A stretch of 64,000 nucleotides of DNA from Xanthomonas rydalmerensis. Lineage in GTDB: Bacteria > Pseudomonadota > Gammaproteobacteria > Xanthomonadales > Xanthomonadaceae. Numbering within the stretch: position 1 is the first letter of the stretch; each line of letters opens with the position of its first letter. Shown here piece after piece: positions 53,757 to 64,000 of this stretch. The notes under the pieces were generated by a model, which was not told the origin of the DNA, did no database searches, and worked only from the letters and a program-made list of their open reading frames with translations. The position numbers were made by a program, and so were the translations under genes. The stretch is taken from the NCBI RefSeq assembly GCF_033170385.1, contig NZ_CP126170.1, positions 91,001 through 155,000 of the forward strand, in the 5' to 3' direction.

Positions 53757-54530
53757 TCAGTGCAGCAAATCCCAGCCCATCTTGCCGATCAGCACCACTA
53801 CCAGCACCAGGAACAACTGCCGGATCAGCGGCGTGCCGCCACGCAGCGCCAGCCGCGTGCCGGTCACCGCACCGGCCACGTTGGCCACGGCCATCGGCAC
53901 CGCCGCGGCCAGCAGGATCTTGCCGCTGGGCACGAAGAAGCACAGCGCCGCCAGGTTGGTGGCCAGGTTGACCACCTTCGACGCGGCCGAAGCGCGCAGG
54001 AAATCCAGGCCGAAGAAGCGGATGAACAGGAAGATCAGGAAGCTGCCGGTGCCCGGGCCGAAGAAGCCGTCGTAGAAGCCGATCGCCGCGCCGATCGCCA
54101 GCGCGATCGCCAGTTCGCGGCGGCCGACATGGCGCGGGCGGTGCAGCGCGCCGAAGTCCTTCTTGACCAGCGTGTAGCCCAGCATCGCGATCAGCAGCAC
54201 CAGGATCAGCGGCCGCACCGCCTGTTTCGGCAGCAGGCTCACCGCGGTGGCGCCGAGGAAAGCGAACACGAACGCGGCGGCGGTCGCGTACAGCACCGGC
54301 CGCCACGGCAGGCGCACATGGCGCGCATAGCGCCAGGCGGAGACGCCGGTGCCGGCCATGGAACTGAACTTGTTGGTGCCCAACACCACCGCCGGCGCCT
54401 GTTGCGGCAAGGTCGCGAACAACCCGGGCAACTGGATCAAGCCGCCGCCGCCCACCGCCGCGTCCACCAGCCCGGCGACGAAGGCGATGCACAGCAGCCA
54501 GGGCAGTTCGGTGGGGATCGACTCGAGCAC
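53757..54530 (-). CDS. TSUP (TauE/SafE, DUF81) family membrane transporter
   Basis: The protein has 257 residues from a GTG at 54530; no ATG is in reach. Seven to eight hydrophobic segments are visible, with the two TSUP repeats: GLVDAAVGGGGLIQLPGLFA in the first half and AAIGFYDGFFGPGTGSFLIF in the second. This family exports sulfite, sulfoacetate or related anions. The substrate is not predictable. It is convergent to jetC and divergent from the ychJ-like gene. Confidence 0.88.
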   Translation of the reverse strand: MLESIPTELPWLLCIAFVAGLVDAAVGGGGLIQLPGLFATLPQQAPAVVLGTNKFSSMAGTGVSAWRYARHVRLPWRPVLYATAAAFVFAFLGATAVSLLPKQAVRPLILVLLIAMLGYTLVKKDFGALHRPRHVGRRELAIALAIGAAIGFYDGFFGPGTGSFLIFLFIRFFGLDFLRASAASKVVNLATNLAALCFFVPSGKILLAAAVPMAVANVAGAVTGTRLALRGGTPLIRQLFLVLVVVLIGKMGWDLLH

Positions 54531-54626
54531 GCCGGCGCTCCGCGCAAGGGGCCGCAAGCATAGCCGCCACCGGCCGCGGCGCGTGCGCGGCGTGCGCTGG
54601 GTCGCCGCAGCCGGCACAATCGGCAC

Positions 54627-55019
54627 ATGCCCCCGTCCGCCCCGCGCCTTGCCGATCCCTGCCCCTGCGGCCGTCCGCGCGACTATGCGCAGTGCTGCGG
54701 GCCGTACCATGCCGGCGCCGCCGCGCCCGATGCCGAAAGCCTGATGCGCTCGCGCTACAGCGCCTACGTGCGCCGCGATGCCGATTACCTGCGCGCGAGC
54801 TGGCATCCGTCGACCTGCCCGCCGCAGGTGGAGATCGACCCGCGCACGGTCTGGCTCGGCCTCACCGTGCAGCGCGTGCTGCAGACCGGCGCGGACAGCG
54901 CTGAGGTCGCCTTCCTGGCGCGCTATCGCATCGGCGGCGGCAGCGCCGTGCGCATGACCGAGCACAGCCGTTTCGTGCGCGAGGACGGGCGCTGGTACTA
55001 CCTCGACGCGCTGGACTGA
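54627..55019 (+). CDS. YchJ family SEC-C motif protein
   Basis: The protein has 130 residues. The N-terminal SEC-C-type Zn motif is [17 protein letters not shown]. The YchJ/UPF0225 domain follows ([27 protein letters not shown], then [26 protein letters not shown]), a NTF2-like fold. The function is unknown. A CACAAT box ends six bases before the ATG and no Shine-Dalgarno is visible, again a leaderless arrangement. Confidence 0.92.
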   Translation: MPPSAPRLADPCPCGRPRDYAQCCGPYHAGAAAPDAESLMRSRYSAYVRRDADYLRASWHPSTCPPQVEIDPRTVWLGLTVQRVLQTGADSAEVAFLARYRIGGGSAVRMTEHSRFVREDGRWYYLDALD

Positions 55020-55290
55020 ATCCGCACATGTAGCGCTGGCAGTGCGCACCCGCACACTGCCGTTGGTGGCTGAAGCAGGCGTCGGCCCTGCTTGCGCTTG
55101 GAAGCACGTGTCGCAGATGCCGAACGCCGTGCGTGTCCTGGCCGTGGCTTCGCGTTGCGCGATCTGCCAACCACGCCACGCTCGGAACACGTTGCCGGTC
55201 GCGCGCCGCCAGCCGCCCGCGTCGCGTGAGCGGGGTGCACACGCGGCGGTTGTTTATGATGTCGGCCCTGCCGTCGGCGAGGAAGTTTCG

Positions 55291-57594
55291 ATGATGCGTT
55301 TCGCCTGGATCCTGCTGCTGGCCGCGCCCTGCGCGCTCGCGCAGACCCCGCCCGCGGCGGCGCCGTCCACGCCCGATCCGGCCTTCGCCACCTGCGCGGC
55401 CGGCCTGCGTACGGCTGCGGCGAAGGCGGGCGTCGCCGAGGCGTCCTTCGACCGCTTCACCGCCGGCCTGCAGCCGGACCCGAGCGTGCTGCCGCTGCTC
55501 GACGCCCAGCCCGAGTTCACCACGCCGATCTGGGACTACCTGGCCGGCCTGGTCGACAGCCAGCGCATCGACGACGGCCGCGCCATGCTGACCACGCACC
55601 GCGACCTGCTCGCGCAGGTGGCGCAGAAATATGGCGTGGACCCGGAGACGGTGGTCGCGGTGTGGGGCGTGGAGAGCGACTACGGCCGCATCTCCGGCAA
55701 GCGTCCGCTGCTGGTGTCGCTGCTGACCCTGTCCTGCGAAGGCCGCCGCCAGCCGTTCTTCCGCAGCGAACTGTTCGCGCTGCTGAAGCTGCTGCAGTCC
55801 GGTGACCTGCGGCCCGAGGGCCTGACCGGGTCCTGGGCCGGCGCCTTCGGCCACACCCAGTTCATGCCCAGCACCTATGCCCGCGTCGCCGTGGACGGCG
55901 ATGGCGACGGCCGCCGTGATCTGGTCGCCAGCATCCCCGATGCGCTGGCGTCCACCGCCAACTATCTCAAGCTGGCCGGCTGGCAGAGTGGCCAGCCGTG
56001 GGGGCTGGAAGTGAAGCTGCCGGCGGGCTTCGACCCGGCGTTGGCCGGACGCACCCAGCGCCGGCCGCTGTCGGACTGGCGCGCGCGCGGCCTCACCGCC
56101 GCCGATGGCAGCGCACTGCCGGCGCTGGCCGCGCAGACGCCGGCGGCGGTGCTGATCCCGGCCGGAGTGCATGGCCCGGCGTTCCTGGTGTTCCGCAACT
56201 ACGACGCGATCTACGCCTACAACGCCGCCGAAAGCTACGCGCTGGCGATCGCGCTGTTGTCCGACCGGCTGCGCGGCAAGCCCGGGCTGGTCGCCGCCTG
56301 GCCGACCGACGACCCCGGCCTGGGCCGCCCCGAGCGGCGCGAACTGCAGACCCTGCTGCTGGCGCGCGGTCACGCCATCGGCCAGGCCGACGGCGCCATC
56401 GGCACCGCCACCCGTCGCGCGATCCAGGCCGAGCAGCAGCGCCTGGGCCTGCAGCCGGCCGACGGCCGCGCCGGGCAACGCATCCTCGACGCGCTGCGCC
56501 GCGAGGCCGGCGGCGCGCCCGCGACACCCGCGCCGACACCGGCCACGCCGCCGCAGTCGCAGCCGCCTGCACCGGCCTCTTCGCCCGCACCCGCACCCGC
56601 ATCGACGCCGGCACCCACGCCCCCGCCCGTAACCACGCCGTTCGGCGGCACGCCGCCCACCGCGTTCCGGCTGCCGGCCGCCTACCCGGCCTTCGCCCAA
56701 TCCCCCGCGCCACGGAGCATCCACCCCATGTCCGACGTCCCCGGCCTGAGCACAGGCGACTTCCACGGCTACCCCTCGCTGCTGGTGGAGACCCCGCAGT
56801 CCACCGCCGCGATCAGCCTGTTCGGCGGCCAGGTGCTGTCGTTCGTGCCCAAGGGCGGCACCGACGCGCTGTGGCTGTCGCCGAGCGCGCAGCCCACGCC
56901 GACCCCGATCCGCGGCGGCACCCCGGTGTGCTGGCCGTACTTCGGTCGCCAGGGCCAGAGCGACGCCGTGCCCGCGCACGGCTTCGTGCGCACCGTGCCC
57001 TGGCAATTGCAGGACGCGCGGCGCGAGGCCGACGGCAGCCTGGTCCTGACTCTGGCGCCGCCCGACTTCGACGACCTGCCGCTGCGCCTGCGCATGCAAC
57101 TGCGCATCGGCGCCACCCTGGAGCAGCGCCTGGTCACCGACAACGTCGGTACCGCACCGGCCCGCTTCACCCAGGCGCTGCACAACTATTTCCGTGTCGC
57201 CGACGCCACCCAGGTGCGCGTGCAGGGCCTGGACGGCCTGGACTACCTGGACAAGTTCGAGAACTACGCCACGCCGCATCGCCAGCACGGCGACTGGAGC
57301 CTGCAGGATCCGCGCGATCCCGGCCGCAGCGACCGCATCTACACCGAGGCCGGCGGCCGCTACACCCTGCTGGACCCGGGCCTGCAGCGCCGCATCGAGA
57401 TCGCCACCACCGGCAGCCGCACGTTGGTGGCGTGGAACCCGGGCGAGGCCGGCGCGCAGAAGATGGCCGACGTCGGCCCGCATTGGCGCCAGTTCGTGTG
57501 CCTGGAAGCGGCCAATGCCGGGCCCGAGGTGATCGAACTGGCGCCCGGTGCCCAGCACGTGCTGCAGCAGACCATCTCCGTCGCGGCGTTGTGA
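55291..57594 (+). CDS. MltB-type lytic transglycosylase fused in frame to D-hexose-6-phosphate mutarotase
   Basis: One uninterrupted frame of 767 codons starts at the ATG at 55291 (AGGAAG upstream). Residues 1-20 are a signal (MMRFAWILLLAAPCALA-QT). Residues about 30-320 are the MltB-type transglycosylase with catalytic Glu near 128 (VVAVWGVESDYGRISGKRPL), GSWAGAFGHTQFMPSTYARV and ANYLKLAGW. Residues about 338-402 are a peptidoglycan-binding domain (LQTLLLARGHAIGQADGAIG). A Pro/Ala linker follows to about 470. From residue 480 the chain is a YeaD-type mutarotase (see 56728). No stop separates the two. A mutarotase outside the cytoplasm would be unusual. Confidence 0.75.
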   Translation: MMRFAWILLLAAPCALAQTPPAAAPSTPDPAFATCAAGLRTAAAKAGVAEASFDRFTAGLQPDPSVLPLLDAQPEFTTPIWDYLAGLVDSQRIDDGRAMLTTHRDLLAQVAQKYGVDPETVVAVWGVESDYGRISGKRPLLVSLLTLSCEGRRQPFFRSELFALLKLLQSGDLRPEGLTGSWAGAFGHTQFMPSTYARVAVDGDGDGRRDLVASIPDALASTANYLKLAGWQSGQPWGLEVKLPAGFDPALAGRTQRRPLSDWRARGLTAADGSALPALAAQTPAAVLIPAGVHGPAFLVFRNYDAIYAYNAAESYALAIALLSDRLRGKPGLVAAWPTDDPGLGRPERRELQTLLLARGHAIGQADGAIGTATRRAIQAEQQRLGLQPADGRAGQRILDALRREAGGAPATPAPTPATPPQSQPPAPASSPAPAPASTPAPTPPPVTTPFGGTPPTAFRLPAAYPAFAQSPAPRSIHPMSDVPGLSTGDFHGYPSLLVETPQSTAAISLFGGQVLSFVPKGGTDALWLSPSAQPTPTPIRGGTPVCWPYFGRQGQSDAVPAHGFVRTVPWQLQDARREADGSLVLTLAPPDFDDLPLRLRMQLRIGATLEQRLVTDNVGTAPARFTQALHNYFRVADATQVRVQGLDGLDYLDKFENYATPHRQHGDWSLQDPRDPGRSDRIYTEAGGRYTLLDPGLQRRIEIATTGSRTLVAWNPGEAGAQKMADVGPHWRQFVCLEAANAGPEVIELAPGAQHVLQQTISVAAL
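56728..57594 (+). CDS. Possible separate start of the mutarotase module
   Basis: The ATG at 56728 begins MSDVPGLSTGDFHGYPSLLV, preceded by GGAG (56714-56717) at ten bases. The 288 residues from here are the length of stand-alone D-hexose-6-phosphate mutarotases (YeaD family). The family's blocks are visible: SLFGGQVLSFVPKG, GTPVCWPYFGRQGQ, AHGFVRTVPWQL with the catalytic His, LHNYFRVADATQV, and LVAWNPG. It shares the frame of the transglycosylase gene, so it may be an internally initiated protein, part of a true fusion, or both. Confidence 0.55.
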   Translation: MSDVPGLSTGDFHGYPSLLVETPQSTAAISLFGGQVLSFVPKGGTDALWLSPSAQPTPTPIRGGTPVCWPYFGRQGQSDAVPAHGFVRTVPWQLQDARREADGSLVLTLAPPDFDDLPLRLRMQLRIGATLEQRLVTDNVGTAPARFTQALHNYFRVADATQVRVQGLDGLDYLDKFENYATPHRQHGDWSLQDPRDPGRSDRIYTEAGGRYTLLDPGLQRRIEIATTGSRTLVAWNPGEAGAQKMADVGPHWRQFVCLEAANAGPEVIELAPGAQHVLQQTISVAAL

Positions 57595-58158
57595 TCCCTG
57601 GCGGATGGCGGCGGCGGCGCCTGCTGCGGCTCGGTGGATGGACGACTGCCACGGCCCGCTGCTGACAGCGCCACTGGCTGGTGCGCGGTGGCCGATGTCG
57701 CCGCGGCCGTACTCACCCCTGTCGCTGGGGCCGGACCCTCACCCCCAACCCCTCTCCCGGCGGGAGAGGGGAGTCGCTTGGTGCAGGGTGAAGTGCAGTC
57801 CCGATGCAATCAGCCAGCCCAGACGCTTTTTTGTGGGAGGGACTTCAGTCCCGACGCCTTGACCCTTCAGGCCGCGGTCGAAAGCGCTCCTACGACAAGC
57901 GACCGAGCCGCACCGGTGGTGCATAAATGGCTTGAGTCCCGACTCGCAATCAGCCAGCCCCGAGCTTCTGTGGGAGGGACTTCAGTCCCGACGCGATGAT
58001 CCCCACCGGCCGCAGTTGAAACTGCTCTCGCGACAACCGCCAAGCCACCACGGTGTGGCAGACACCACACCCGGTCCACTCCCGCACCTCCGACACCCGC
58101 CGGTGCGCCGCTGACCAGGTGCGCCGATTACACTGCCGCGTCCGCCAGGAGGCCTGCC
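57595..58158. repeat. Intergenic region with several repeats
   Basis: No gene is seen in these 564 bases. A CTCTCCC-type palindrome lies at 57735-57771 (ACCCCCAACCCCTCTCCC, then GGCGGGAGAGGGG), REP class B at 57832-57855 and again at 57969-57992. GAAAGCGCTCCTACGAC (57883) and CAGTTGAAACTGC (58013) are partial class A remnants. The pair of REPs with the same orientation repeats at a distance of about 137 bases. TACACT near 58130 and AGGAGG at 58147 serve the next gene. Confidence 0.75.
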
Positions 58159-59409
58159 GTGCACGCTCCGACTCCCGCCGTCCGCGCGCGCCGCGCCGCG
58201 GTCGCCTTCATCTTCGTCACCCTGCTGATCGACGTGCTGTCCTTCGGCGTCATCATTCCGGTGCTGCCTTCGCTGGTGCGCGGCTTCACCGGTGGCGACT
58301 TCGCCGCCGCCGCCAGGTGGGTCGGCTGGTTCGGCTTCCTGTTCGCCGCACTGCAGTTCGTCAGCTCGCCGCTGCAAGGCGCCTTGTCCGACCGCTACGG
58401 CCGGCGCCCGGTGATCCTGGCCTCCTGCCTGGGGCTGGGTGTGGACTTCATGGTGATGGCATTGGCGCAGAGCCTGCCGGTGCTGCTGCTGGCGCGCATG
58501 GTCTCCGGCGTGTTCTCGGCCAGCTTCAGCTCGGCCAACGCCTACATCGCCGACATCACCCCGGCCGACAAGCGCGCCCAGGCCTACGGCATCATCGGCG
58601 CCGCGTTCGGCGTGGGCTTCGTGGTCGGTCCGCTGCTCGGCGGCTGGCTCGGCAGCCTGCACCTGCGCGCGCCGTTCTGGTTCGCCGCCGGGTTGGCCCT
58701 GCTCAACTTCCTCTACGGCCTGTGGGTGCTGCCCGAATCACTGGCGCCGGAGCGGCGCACCGCGCGGGTGGACTGGGCGCACGCCAATCCGTTCGGCGCG
58801 CTGCGCCTGCTGCGCCGCTATCCGCAGGTGTTCGCGCTGGCCGCGGTGATCTTCCTGGCCAACCTGGCGCACTACGTCTACCCGAGCATCTTCGTGCTGT
58901 TCGCCGACTACCGCTTCGGCTGGGGGCCGAAGCAGGTCAGCTGGGTGCTGGCCCTGGTCGGGGTGTGCAGCATCGTGGTCAACGCCGTGCTGGTGGCGCG
59001 GGTGGTGCGCCGCTTCGGCGAGCGTGGGGCGCTGCTGTTCGGCCTGGGCTGCGGCGTGATCGGCTTCGCCATCTACAGCGTGGCCGGCAGCGGCGCGCTG
59101 TTCCTGCTCGGGGTGCCGATCAGCGCGCTGTGGGCGGTGGCCGGGCCGGCGGCGCAGGCGATCGTCACCCGCCACGTCGGCGCCGACGCGCAAGGCCGCG
59201 TCCAGGGCGCGCTGATGAGCCTGGTCAGCCTGGCCGGGGTGATCGGGCCGCTGCTCTACGCGTGGGTGTTCGCCGCCTTCATCGGCCCGCGCGCGCTGCT
59301 GCACTTTCCCGGTGCGCCCTGGCTGCTGGCGGCGCTGTTGCTGGGCGGCGGCTGGATCGTGGCCTGGCGGCGCGCGCGCGTGCCGGCCGCCGCGGTTCCC
59401 GGTCGCTGA
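58159..59409 (+). CDS. MFS transporter, TetA-like (TCR/Tet family)
   Basis: The protein has 416 residues with a GTG start and a strong Shine-Dalgarno (AGGAGG). It has 12 hydrophobic segments. The Tet-type signature is FVSSPLQGALSDRYGRRPVIL in the 2-3 loop and NAYIADITPADKRAQAYGIIGAAFGVGFVVGPLLGG in parts, which is motif C of proton antiporters. The proteins expel tetracyclines or other drugs. No TetR gene is adjacent, so it is more likely a housekeeping multidrug exporter than an acquired resistance. It sits directly upstream of the phytochrome operon. Confidence 0.88.
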   Translation: MHAPTPAVRARRAAVAFIFVTLLIDVLSFGVIIPVLPSLVRGFTGGDFAAAARWVGWFGFLFAALQFVSSPLQGALSDRYGRRPVILASCLGLGVDFMVMALAQSLPVLLLARMVSGVFSASFSSANAYIADITPADKRAQAYGIIGAAFGVGFVVGPLLGGWLGSLHLRAPFWFAAGLALLNFLYGLWVLPESLAPERRTARVDWAHANPFGALRLLRRYPQVFALAAVIFLANLAHYVYPSIFVLFADYRFGWGPKQVSWVLALVGVCSIVVNAVLVARVVRRFGERGALLFGLGCGVIGFAIYSVAGSGALFLLGVPISALWAVAGPAAQAIVTRHVGADAQGRVQGALMSLVSLAGVIGPLLYAWVFAAFIGPRALLHFPGAPWLLAALLLGGGWIVAWRRARVPAAAVPGR

Positions 59410-59565
59410 GGGCGGCACGGACAGCGCGAACGGAATGAACGACTCAGTTTGCGCGGGCACCGACGGCATGGACCATGCGGCCTCGCCTGGCACCGCGCGG
59501 TCGCGATTGTTACGCTGTGCCCTCTCTTTCGTCGCGGCCGGCCGGCTGCTGTACCAGTCGCCTGC

Positions 59566-60161
59566 ATGATGTCTCCTCCCGACGGAACCGCCCTGCCGTT
59601 GACCGCTGCGCGCCTGCTGCGCGAGTCCACTGCGCACCAGCATCAGGCCGTGGAAGACCTGCCGGCGATGCGCACGCTGATGGACCCGGCGCTGTCGCTG
59701 GCCGACTACGTGCAGGTGCTGCGTCGCCATCACGCGGTGCTGGCCGGCTGGGAGCAGCGCGAAGCGGCCTGGCTGCGTGACTGCGGCGATGCGCAGTGGC
59801 AGTACCAGCCACGCACGCCGTTGCTGGCGCAGGATCTGCACGCGCTGCAGGCATCCCCGCCGGCGCCGCAACCGCTGCCGGCGGCAGCCGAGGCCGGTAC
59901 CCGCTGGGGCATGCTCTATGTCGTCGAGGGCTCGCGCCTGGGCGGGCGGGTGATCGCCCGGCAACTGCGCCAGACCCTCCCCGCGGCCGCGCCGGCGCTG
60001 TCCTATTTCGAACTCGGCCATGCCGATCCGGCCGCCTGGCGGCATTTCCAGCAGCGCCTGGAGCGGGCCTTGCCGAGTGCGCCGCTGCGCCAGGCCGCGG
60101 TCGACGGCGCCCGTGCCATGTTCGCGCACTTCCATACCCATTTCGCCCTGGAGATCGCCGC

Positions 60162-60165
<4 letters not shown>
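59566..60165 (+). CDS. bphO: Biliverdin-producing heme oxygenase BphO
   Basis: The protein has 199 residues from the ATG at 59566; the next codon is also ATG. The heme-ligating His region is STAHQHQAVEDLP (His24/His26), and the distal helix Gly-rich stretch is LYVVEGSRLGGRVIARQL. It cleaves heme to biliverdin, CO and iron. It overlaps bphP by four bases (ATGA), so its product feeds the phytochrome directly. This bphO-bphP order is established for Xanthomonas. Confidence 0.93.
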
Positions 60166-62072
<1,907 letters not shown>

Positions 62073-62093
62073 GTCCGGTCCGGCAGCGCAGCC

Positions 62094-63272
62094 TCAGCGG
62101 CTGCGCCGCCACAGCGCCAGTGTCGCCGCCCCGGCCAGCAGGCCCCACAACGCCGCGCCGATGCCGAACAGCGACAGTCCCGAGGCGGTCACCAGGAACG
62201 CGATCAGCGCCGGTTCGCGCTCGTGTTCCTCGCGCAAGGCCGACGCCAGGCTGTTGCCAATGGTGCCGAACAAGGCGATGCCGGCGATCGCCATCACCAG
62301 TTCCTTCGGGAAGGCAGCGAACAGCGCGGCCACGGTGGCGCCGAACACGCCGATCAATAGATAGAACACCCCGGCGAACACCGCGGCCATGTAGCGGCGC
62401 TGCGGATCCTCCTGCGCCTCGCGGCCCATGCAGATCGCGGCGGTGATCGCCGCCAGGTTCAGCCCGTAGGCGCCGAACGGCGCCAGCACCGTGTTGACCA
62501 CGCCGATCCAGCCGATGGTGGGCGAGATCGGCACCGCATAGCCGGACGCGCGGATCGCAGCCACGCCCGGCAGGTTCTGCGAGGTCATCGTCACCACGAA
62601 CAGCGGCAGTGCGATCCCGAACAGCGCCTGCCACGACAGCGTCGGCCACACCAGCACCGGCTGTGCCAGGCGCAGCTGCGCCGCCTCCAGATGCAGCGCA
62701 CCGTTGCCCGCGGCCACCGCGATGCCGACCAGCAGCGTGGCGATCACCGCATAGCGCGGGAAGGCGCGGCGTCCGAGCAGGTAGGTGGCGAACATCGCCA
62801 GCGCCATGCCGAGCTGGTGCTGCATCGCCACGAATACGTCGAGGCCGAAGCGCAGCAGCACGCCGGCCAGCATCGCCGAAGCCAGCGACAGCGGAATGCG
62901 CCGCAGCAGGCGTTCGAACAGCCCGGAGAAGCCGGCGAGCGTGGACAACACCGCCACCACCACGAAGGCACCGATCGCATCGGACAACGGCAGTCCGCCG
63001 CCGCTGCCGATCAGCAGCGCGGCACCGGGCGTGGACCAAGCCGTGACCACCGGCATCCGGTAGCGCAGCGACAGCCCGATGCAGGTCAGGCCCATGCCCA
63101 GCCCCAACGCCCACATCCACGAGGCGATCTGTGCCTGCGACGCGCCGACGCTGCGCGCGGCCTCGAACACGATCGCCGCCGAACTGGTGAAGCCGACCAG
63201 GACGGTGACGAAGCCGGCGATCAGCGCGGGCAGCGAAGCGTCGCGCCAGAGCGAGCGTGCAGCAGCGGTCAT
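62094..63272 (-). CDS. BenE family benzoate/H+ symporter-like transporter
   Basis: The protein has 392 residues from the ATG at 63272, with 11-12 hydrophobic segments. The N-terminal TSSAAIVFEAARSVGAS and the central MTSQNLPGVAAIRASGY are diagnostic of the BenE family. A second marker is LAAITAAICMGREAQEDPQRRY. BenE moves benzoate with protons. There are no aromatic catabolic genes near, so the substrate is open. The gene is convergent to bphP and lies back to back with the rRNA operon. Confidence 0.9.
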   Translation of the reverse strand: MTAAARSLWRDASLPALIAGFVTVLVGFTSSAAIVFEAARSVGASQAQIASWMWALGLGMGLTCIGLSLRYRMPVVTAWSTPGAALLIGSGGGLPLSDAIGAFVVVAVLSTLAGFSGLFERLLRRIPLSLASAMLAGVLLRFGLDVFVAMQHQLGMALAMFATYLLGRRAFPRYAVIATLLVGIAVAAGNGALHLEAAQLRLAQPVLVWPTLSWQALFGIALPLFVVTMTSQNLPGVAAIRASGYAVPISPTIGWIGVVNTVLAPFGAYGLNLAAITAAICMGREAQEDPQRRYMAAVFAGVFYLLIGVFGATVAALFAAFPKELVMAIAGIALFGTIGNSLASALREEHEREPALIAFLVTASGLSLFGIGAALWGLLAGAATLALWRRSR

Positions 63273-63402
63273 GCGGAACCCTGTGGTGGAGCGCAGGCTG
63301 CATTCTCGGCCAAATGCCGGCGGTCGGCCGTGCCAAGTCCGCACTAATAGAGAGAGGAGCGCGGCAGGGACGCGGCGCTGCACGGCAGCCGCAAAAAAAC
63401 GG

Positions 63403-63430
63403 TTGACCTTTTTTCCCCTGCCATTAAACT
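63403..63430 (+). promoter_or_regulatory. rRNA operon promoter P1
   Basis: TTGACC (63403-63408) and TAAACT (63425-63430), with a 16-base spacer. The GCGC stretch after the -10 is a discriminator-like element typical of rRNA promoters. Confidence 0.75.
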
Positions 63431-63509
63431 GCGCGGCCCGCTACGCAACTGCCGAGCTTCGGCACGACAGAGGCAGGCGGGGCCGGAAACACCTAGCGAA
63501 CATCGGGTG

Positions 63510-63537
63510 TTGACAGCGTGAAAAAGTCGGCTAATAT
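63510..63537 (+). promoter_or_regulatory. rRNA operon promoter P2
   Basis: TTGACA (63510-63515) and TAATAT (63532-63537), 16-base spacer, followed by GGCCGGCTCGC. It is one copy of the tandem promoter repeat. Confidence 0.85.
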
Positions 63538-63610
63538 GGCCGGCTCGCTTCGAGGAAAAGCCTACGGGTTTGGACGAAGAAGCGGCGTCAAGGCCTTGAT
63601 CAACAAGGTG

Positions 63611-63638
63611 TTGACGGCAAGAAAAAAGCCGCTATGAT
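63611..63638 (+). promoter_or_regulatory. rRNA operon promoter P3
   Basis: TTGACG (63611-63616) and TATGAT (63633-63638), 16-base spacer, followed by GGGCGGCTCGG. It is repeated about 100 bases from P2 and P4. Confidence 0.85.
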
Positions 63639-63709
63639 GGGCGGCTCGGTTCGACGAAAAGCCTTCGGGTTTGAAGACGAACCAGCGTCAACCACCTCGA
63701 AATGAGGTG

Positions 63710-63737
63710 TTGACGGAAACAAAAAGCCCGCTATAAT
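63710..63737 (+). promoter_or_regulatory. rRNA operon promoter P4
   Basis: TTGACG (63710-63715) and a perfect TATAAT (63732-63737), 16-base spacer, followed by GGGCGGCTCAC. This is the closest to consensus and the nearest to the rRNA gene. Confidence 0.9.
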
Positions 63738-63800
63738 GGGCGGCTCACTCGGACGGAAACGTCGGGGCGAAAAGGGAAAGGCGCTGAGGCCGGCCCCGAA

Positions 63801-63842
63801 GTTCTTTGACAGTGTGCGCAGGTAACTTGTGAGGACGCCTGC
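63801..63842 (+). promoter_or_regulatory. rRNA leader antitermination region (boxA-like) with hairpin
   Basis: GTTCTTTGACAG (63801-63812) resembles boxA, the NusB/S10 site of rRNA antitermination, followed by GCAGG (63818-63822) and CCTGC (63838-63842), which can close a hairpin. The leader between P4 and 16S has no gene. Confidence 0.6.
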
Positions 63843-63966
63843 AGGTGGAAGTATGTCCATCTTGCAGACGTTCGAATCAAGAGCAACAAATCAATTGCTT
63901 TGCAAGCGATACGTAGCTTGGTTTGAACTCTGCATATCAAAGTATTGGCCTTCGGGCCTGTAATTT

Positions 63967-64000
63967 TAAGTGAAGAGTTTGATCCTGGCTCAGAGTGAAC
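63967..64000 (+). rRNA. rrs: 16S ribosomal RNA, 5' end
   Basis: TGAAGAGTTTGATCCTGGCT at 63971 is the universal 16S start. By alignment to E. coli position 5, the mature end is about 63967. Only 34 bases are inside the window. Confidence 0.97.

Noticed and set aside
63500..63737. About 100-bp repeats before 16S as CRISPR or mobile element
   Set aside because: Each repeat holds a promoter; tandem rRNA promoters explain them better.

Overview
The window looks like chromosomal DNA of a Xanthomonas-type gammaproteobacterium (Xanthomonadaceae). The base composition is very GC-rich almost throughout, and the intergenic DNA carries families of short imperfect palindromes of the type GTAGGAGCGGCTTCAGCCGCGAC and GTGGGAGGGACTTCAGTCCC. 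The gene content (heme oxygenase plus PAS-GAF-PHY-PAS phytochrome, LipA/LesA-like secreted lipase, split mlaFEDCB operon, complete recCBD) also fits that genus. The species assignment is inference.

Layout. 1-11 kb: housekeeping and membrane genes (patatin-like lipoprotein, AIM24-type protein, PAP2 phosphatase, rhomboid protease, TerC behind a yybP-ykoY manganese riboswitch, rRNA methyltransferase, glycerate kinase, small DUF2628 protein, amino acid permease). 11-14.1 kb, minus strand: a likely five-cistron operon made of a 26-codon MDPDP leader peptide, a 108-residue protein of unknown function, mgtC, a sensor kinase and a FixJ-type regulator. 14.4-17 kb: rmuC and glutathione peroxidase, followed by 1 kb of repeats (microsatellite and a large inverted repeat). 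18-22.2 kb, minus strand: mlaFEDCB-mlaA for retrograde lipid transport. 22.4-31.9 kb: recC-recB-recD, with repeat elements invading the recB and recD reading frames and a degenerate duplicate of the recD start.

31.9-37.5 kb is a variable region: a divergent SDR/TetR pair, a relic of the recD 3' end, a lipoprotein, a Phd/ParE-type toxin-antitoxin pair, and an AT-rich OLD-like ATPase-TOPRIM gene that lies against a truncated Mrr-like restriction gene. 37.7-46.8 kb: DUF2306 protein, secreted lipase, small exported protein, a tandem REP array, a TonB-like anchored protein, a chemoreceptor and a KgtP-type transporter. 47-53.7 kb: folE and a jetA-jetB-jetC (Wadjet/MksFEB-like SMC) operon that has no jetD beside it; its SMC protein carries a histone H1-like lysine/alanine/proline tail. 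53.7-63.3 kb: TSUP transporter, YchJ protein, an in-frame fusion of a lytic transglycosylase with a hexose-6-phosphate mutarotase, a Tet-type MFS pump, bphO-bphP and benE. 63.4-64 kb: four tandem promoters leading into the first bases of a 16S rRNA gene.

The most promising unusual systems are the MDPDP leader of the mgtC operon (a candidate low-magnesium sensor), the JetD-less Wadjet with an H1-like tail, the OLD-like island, the transglycosylase-mutarotase fusion, and the repeat-driven remodelling of recBCD.
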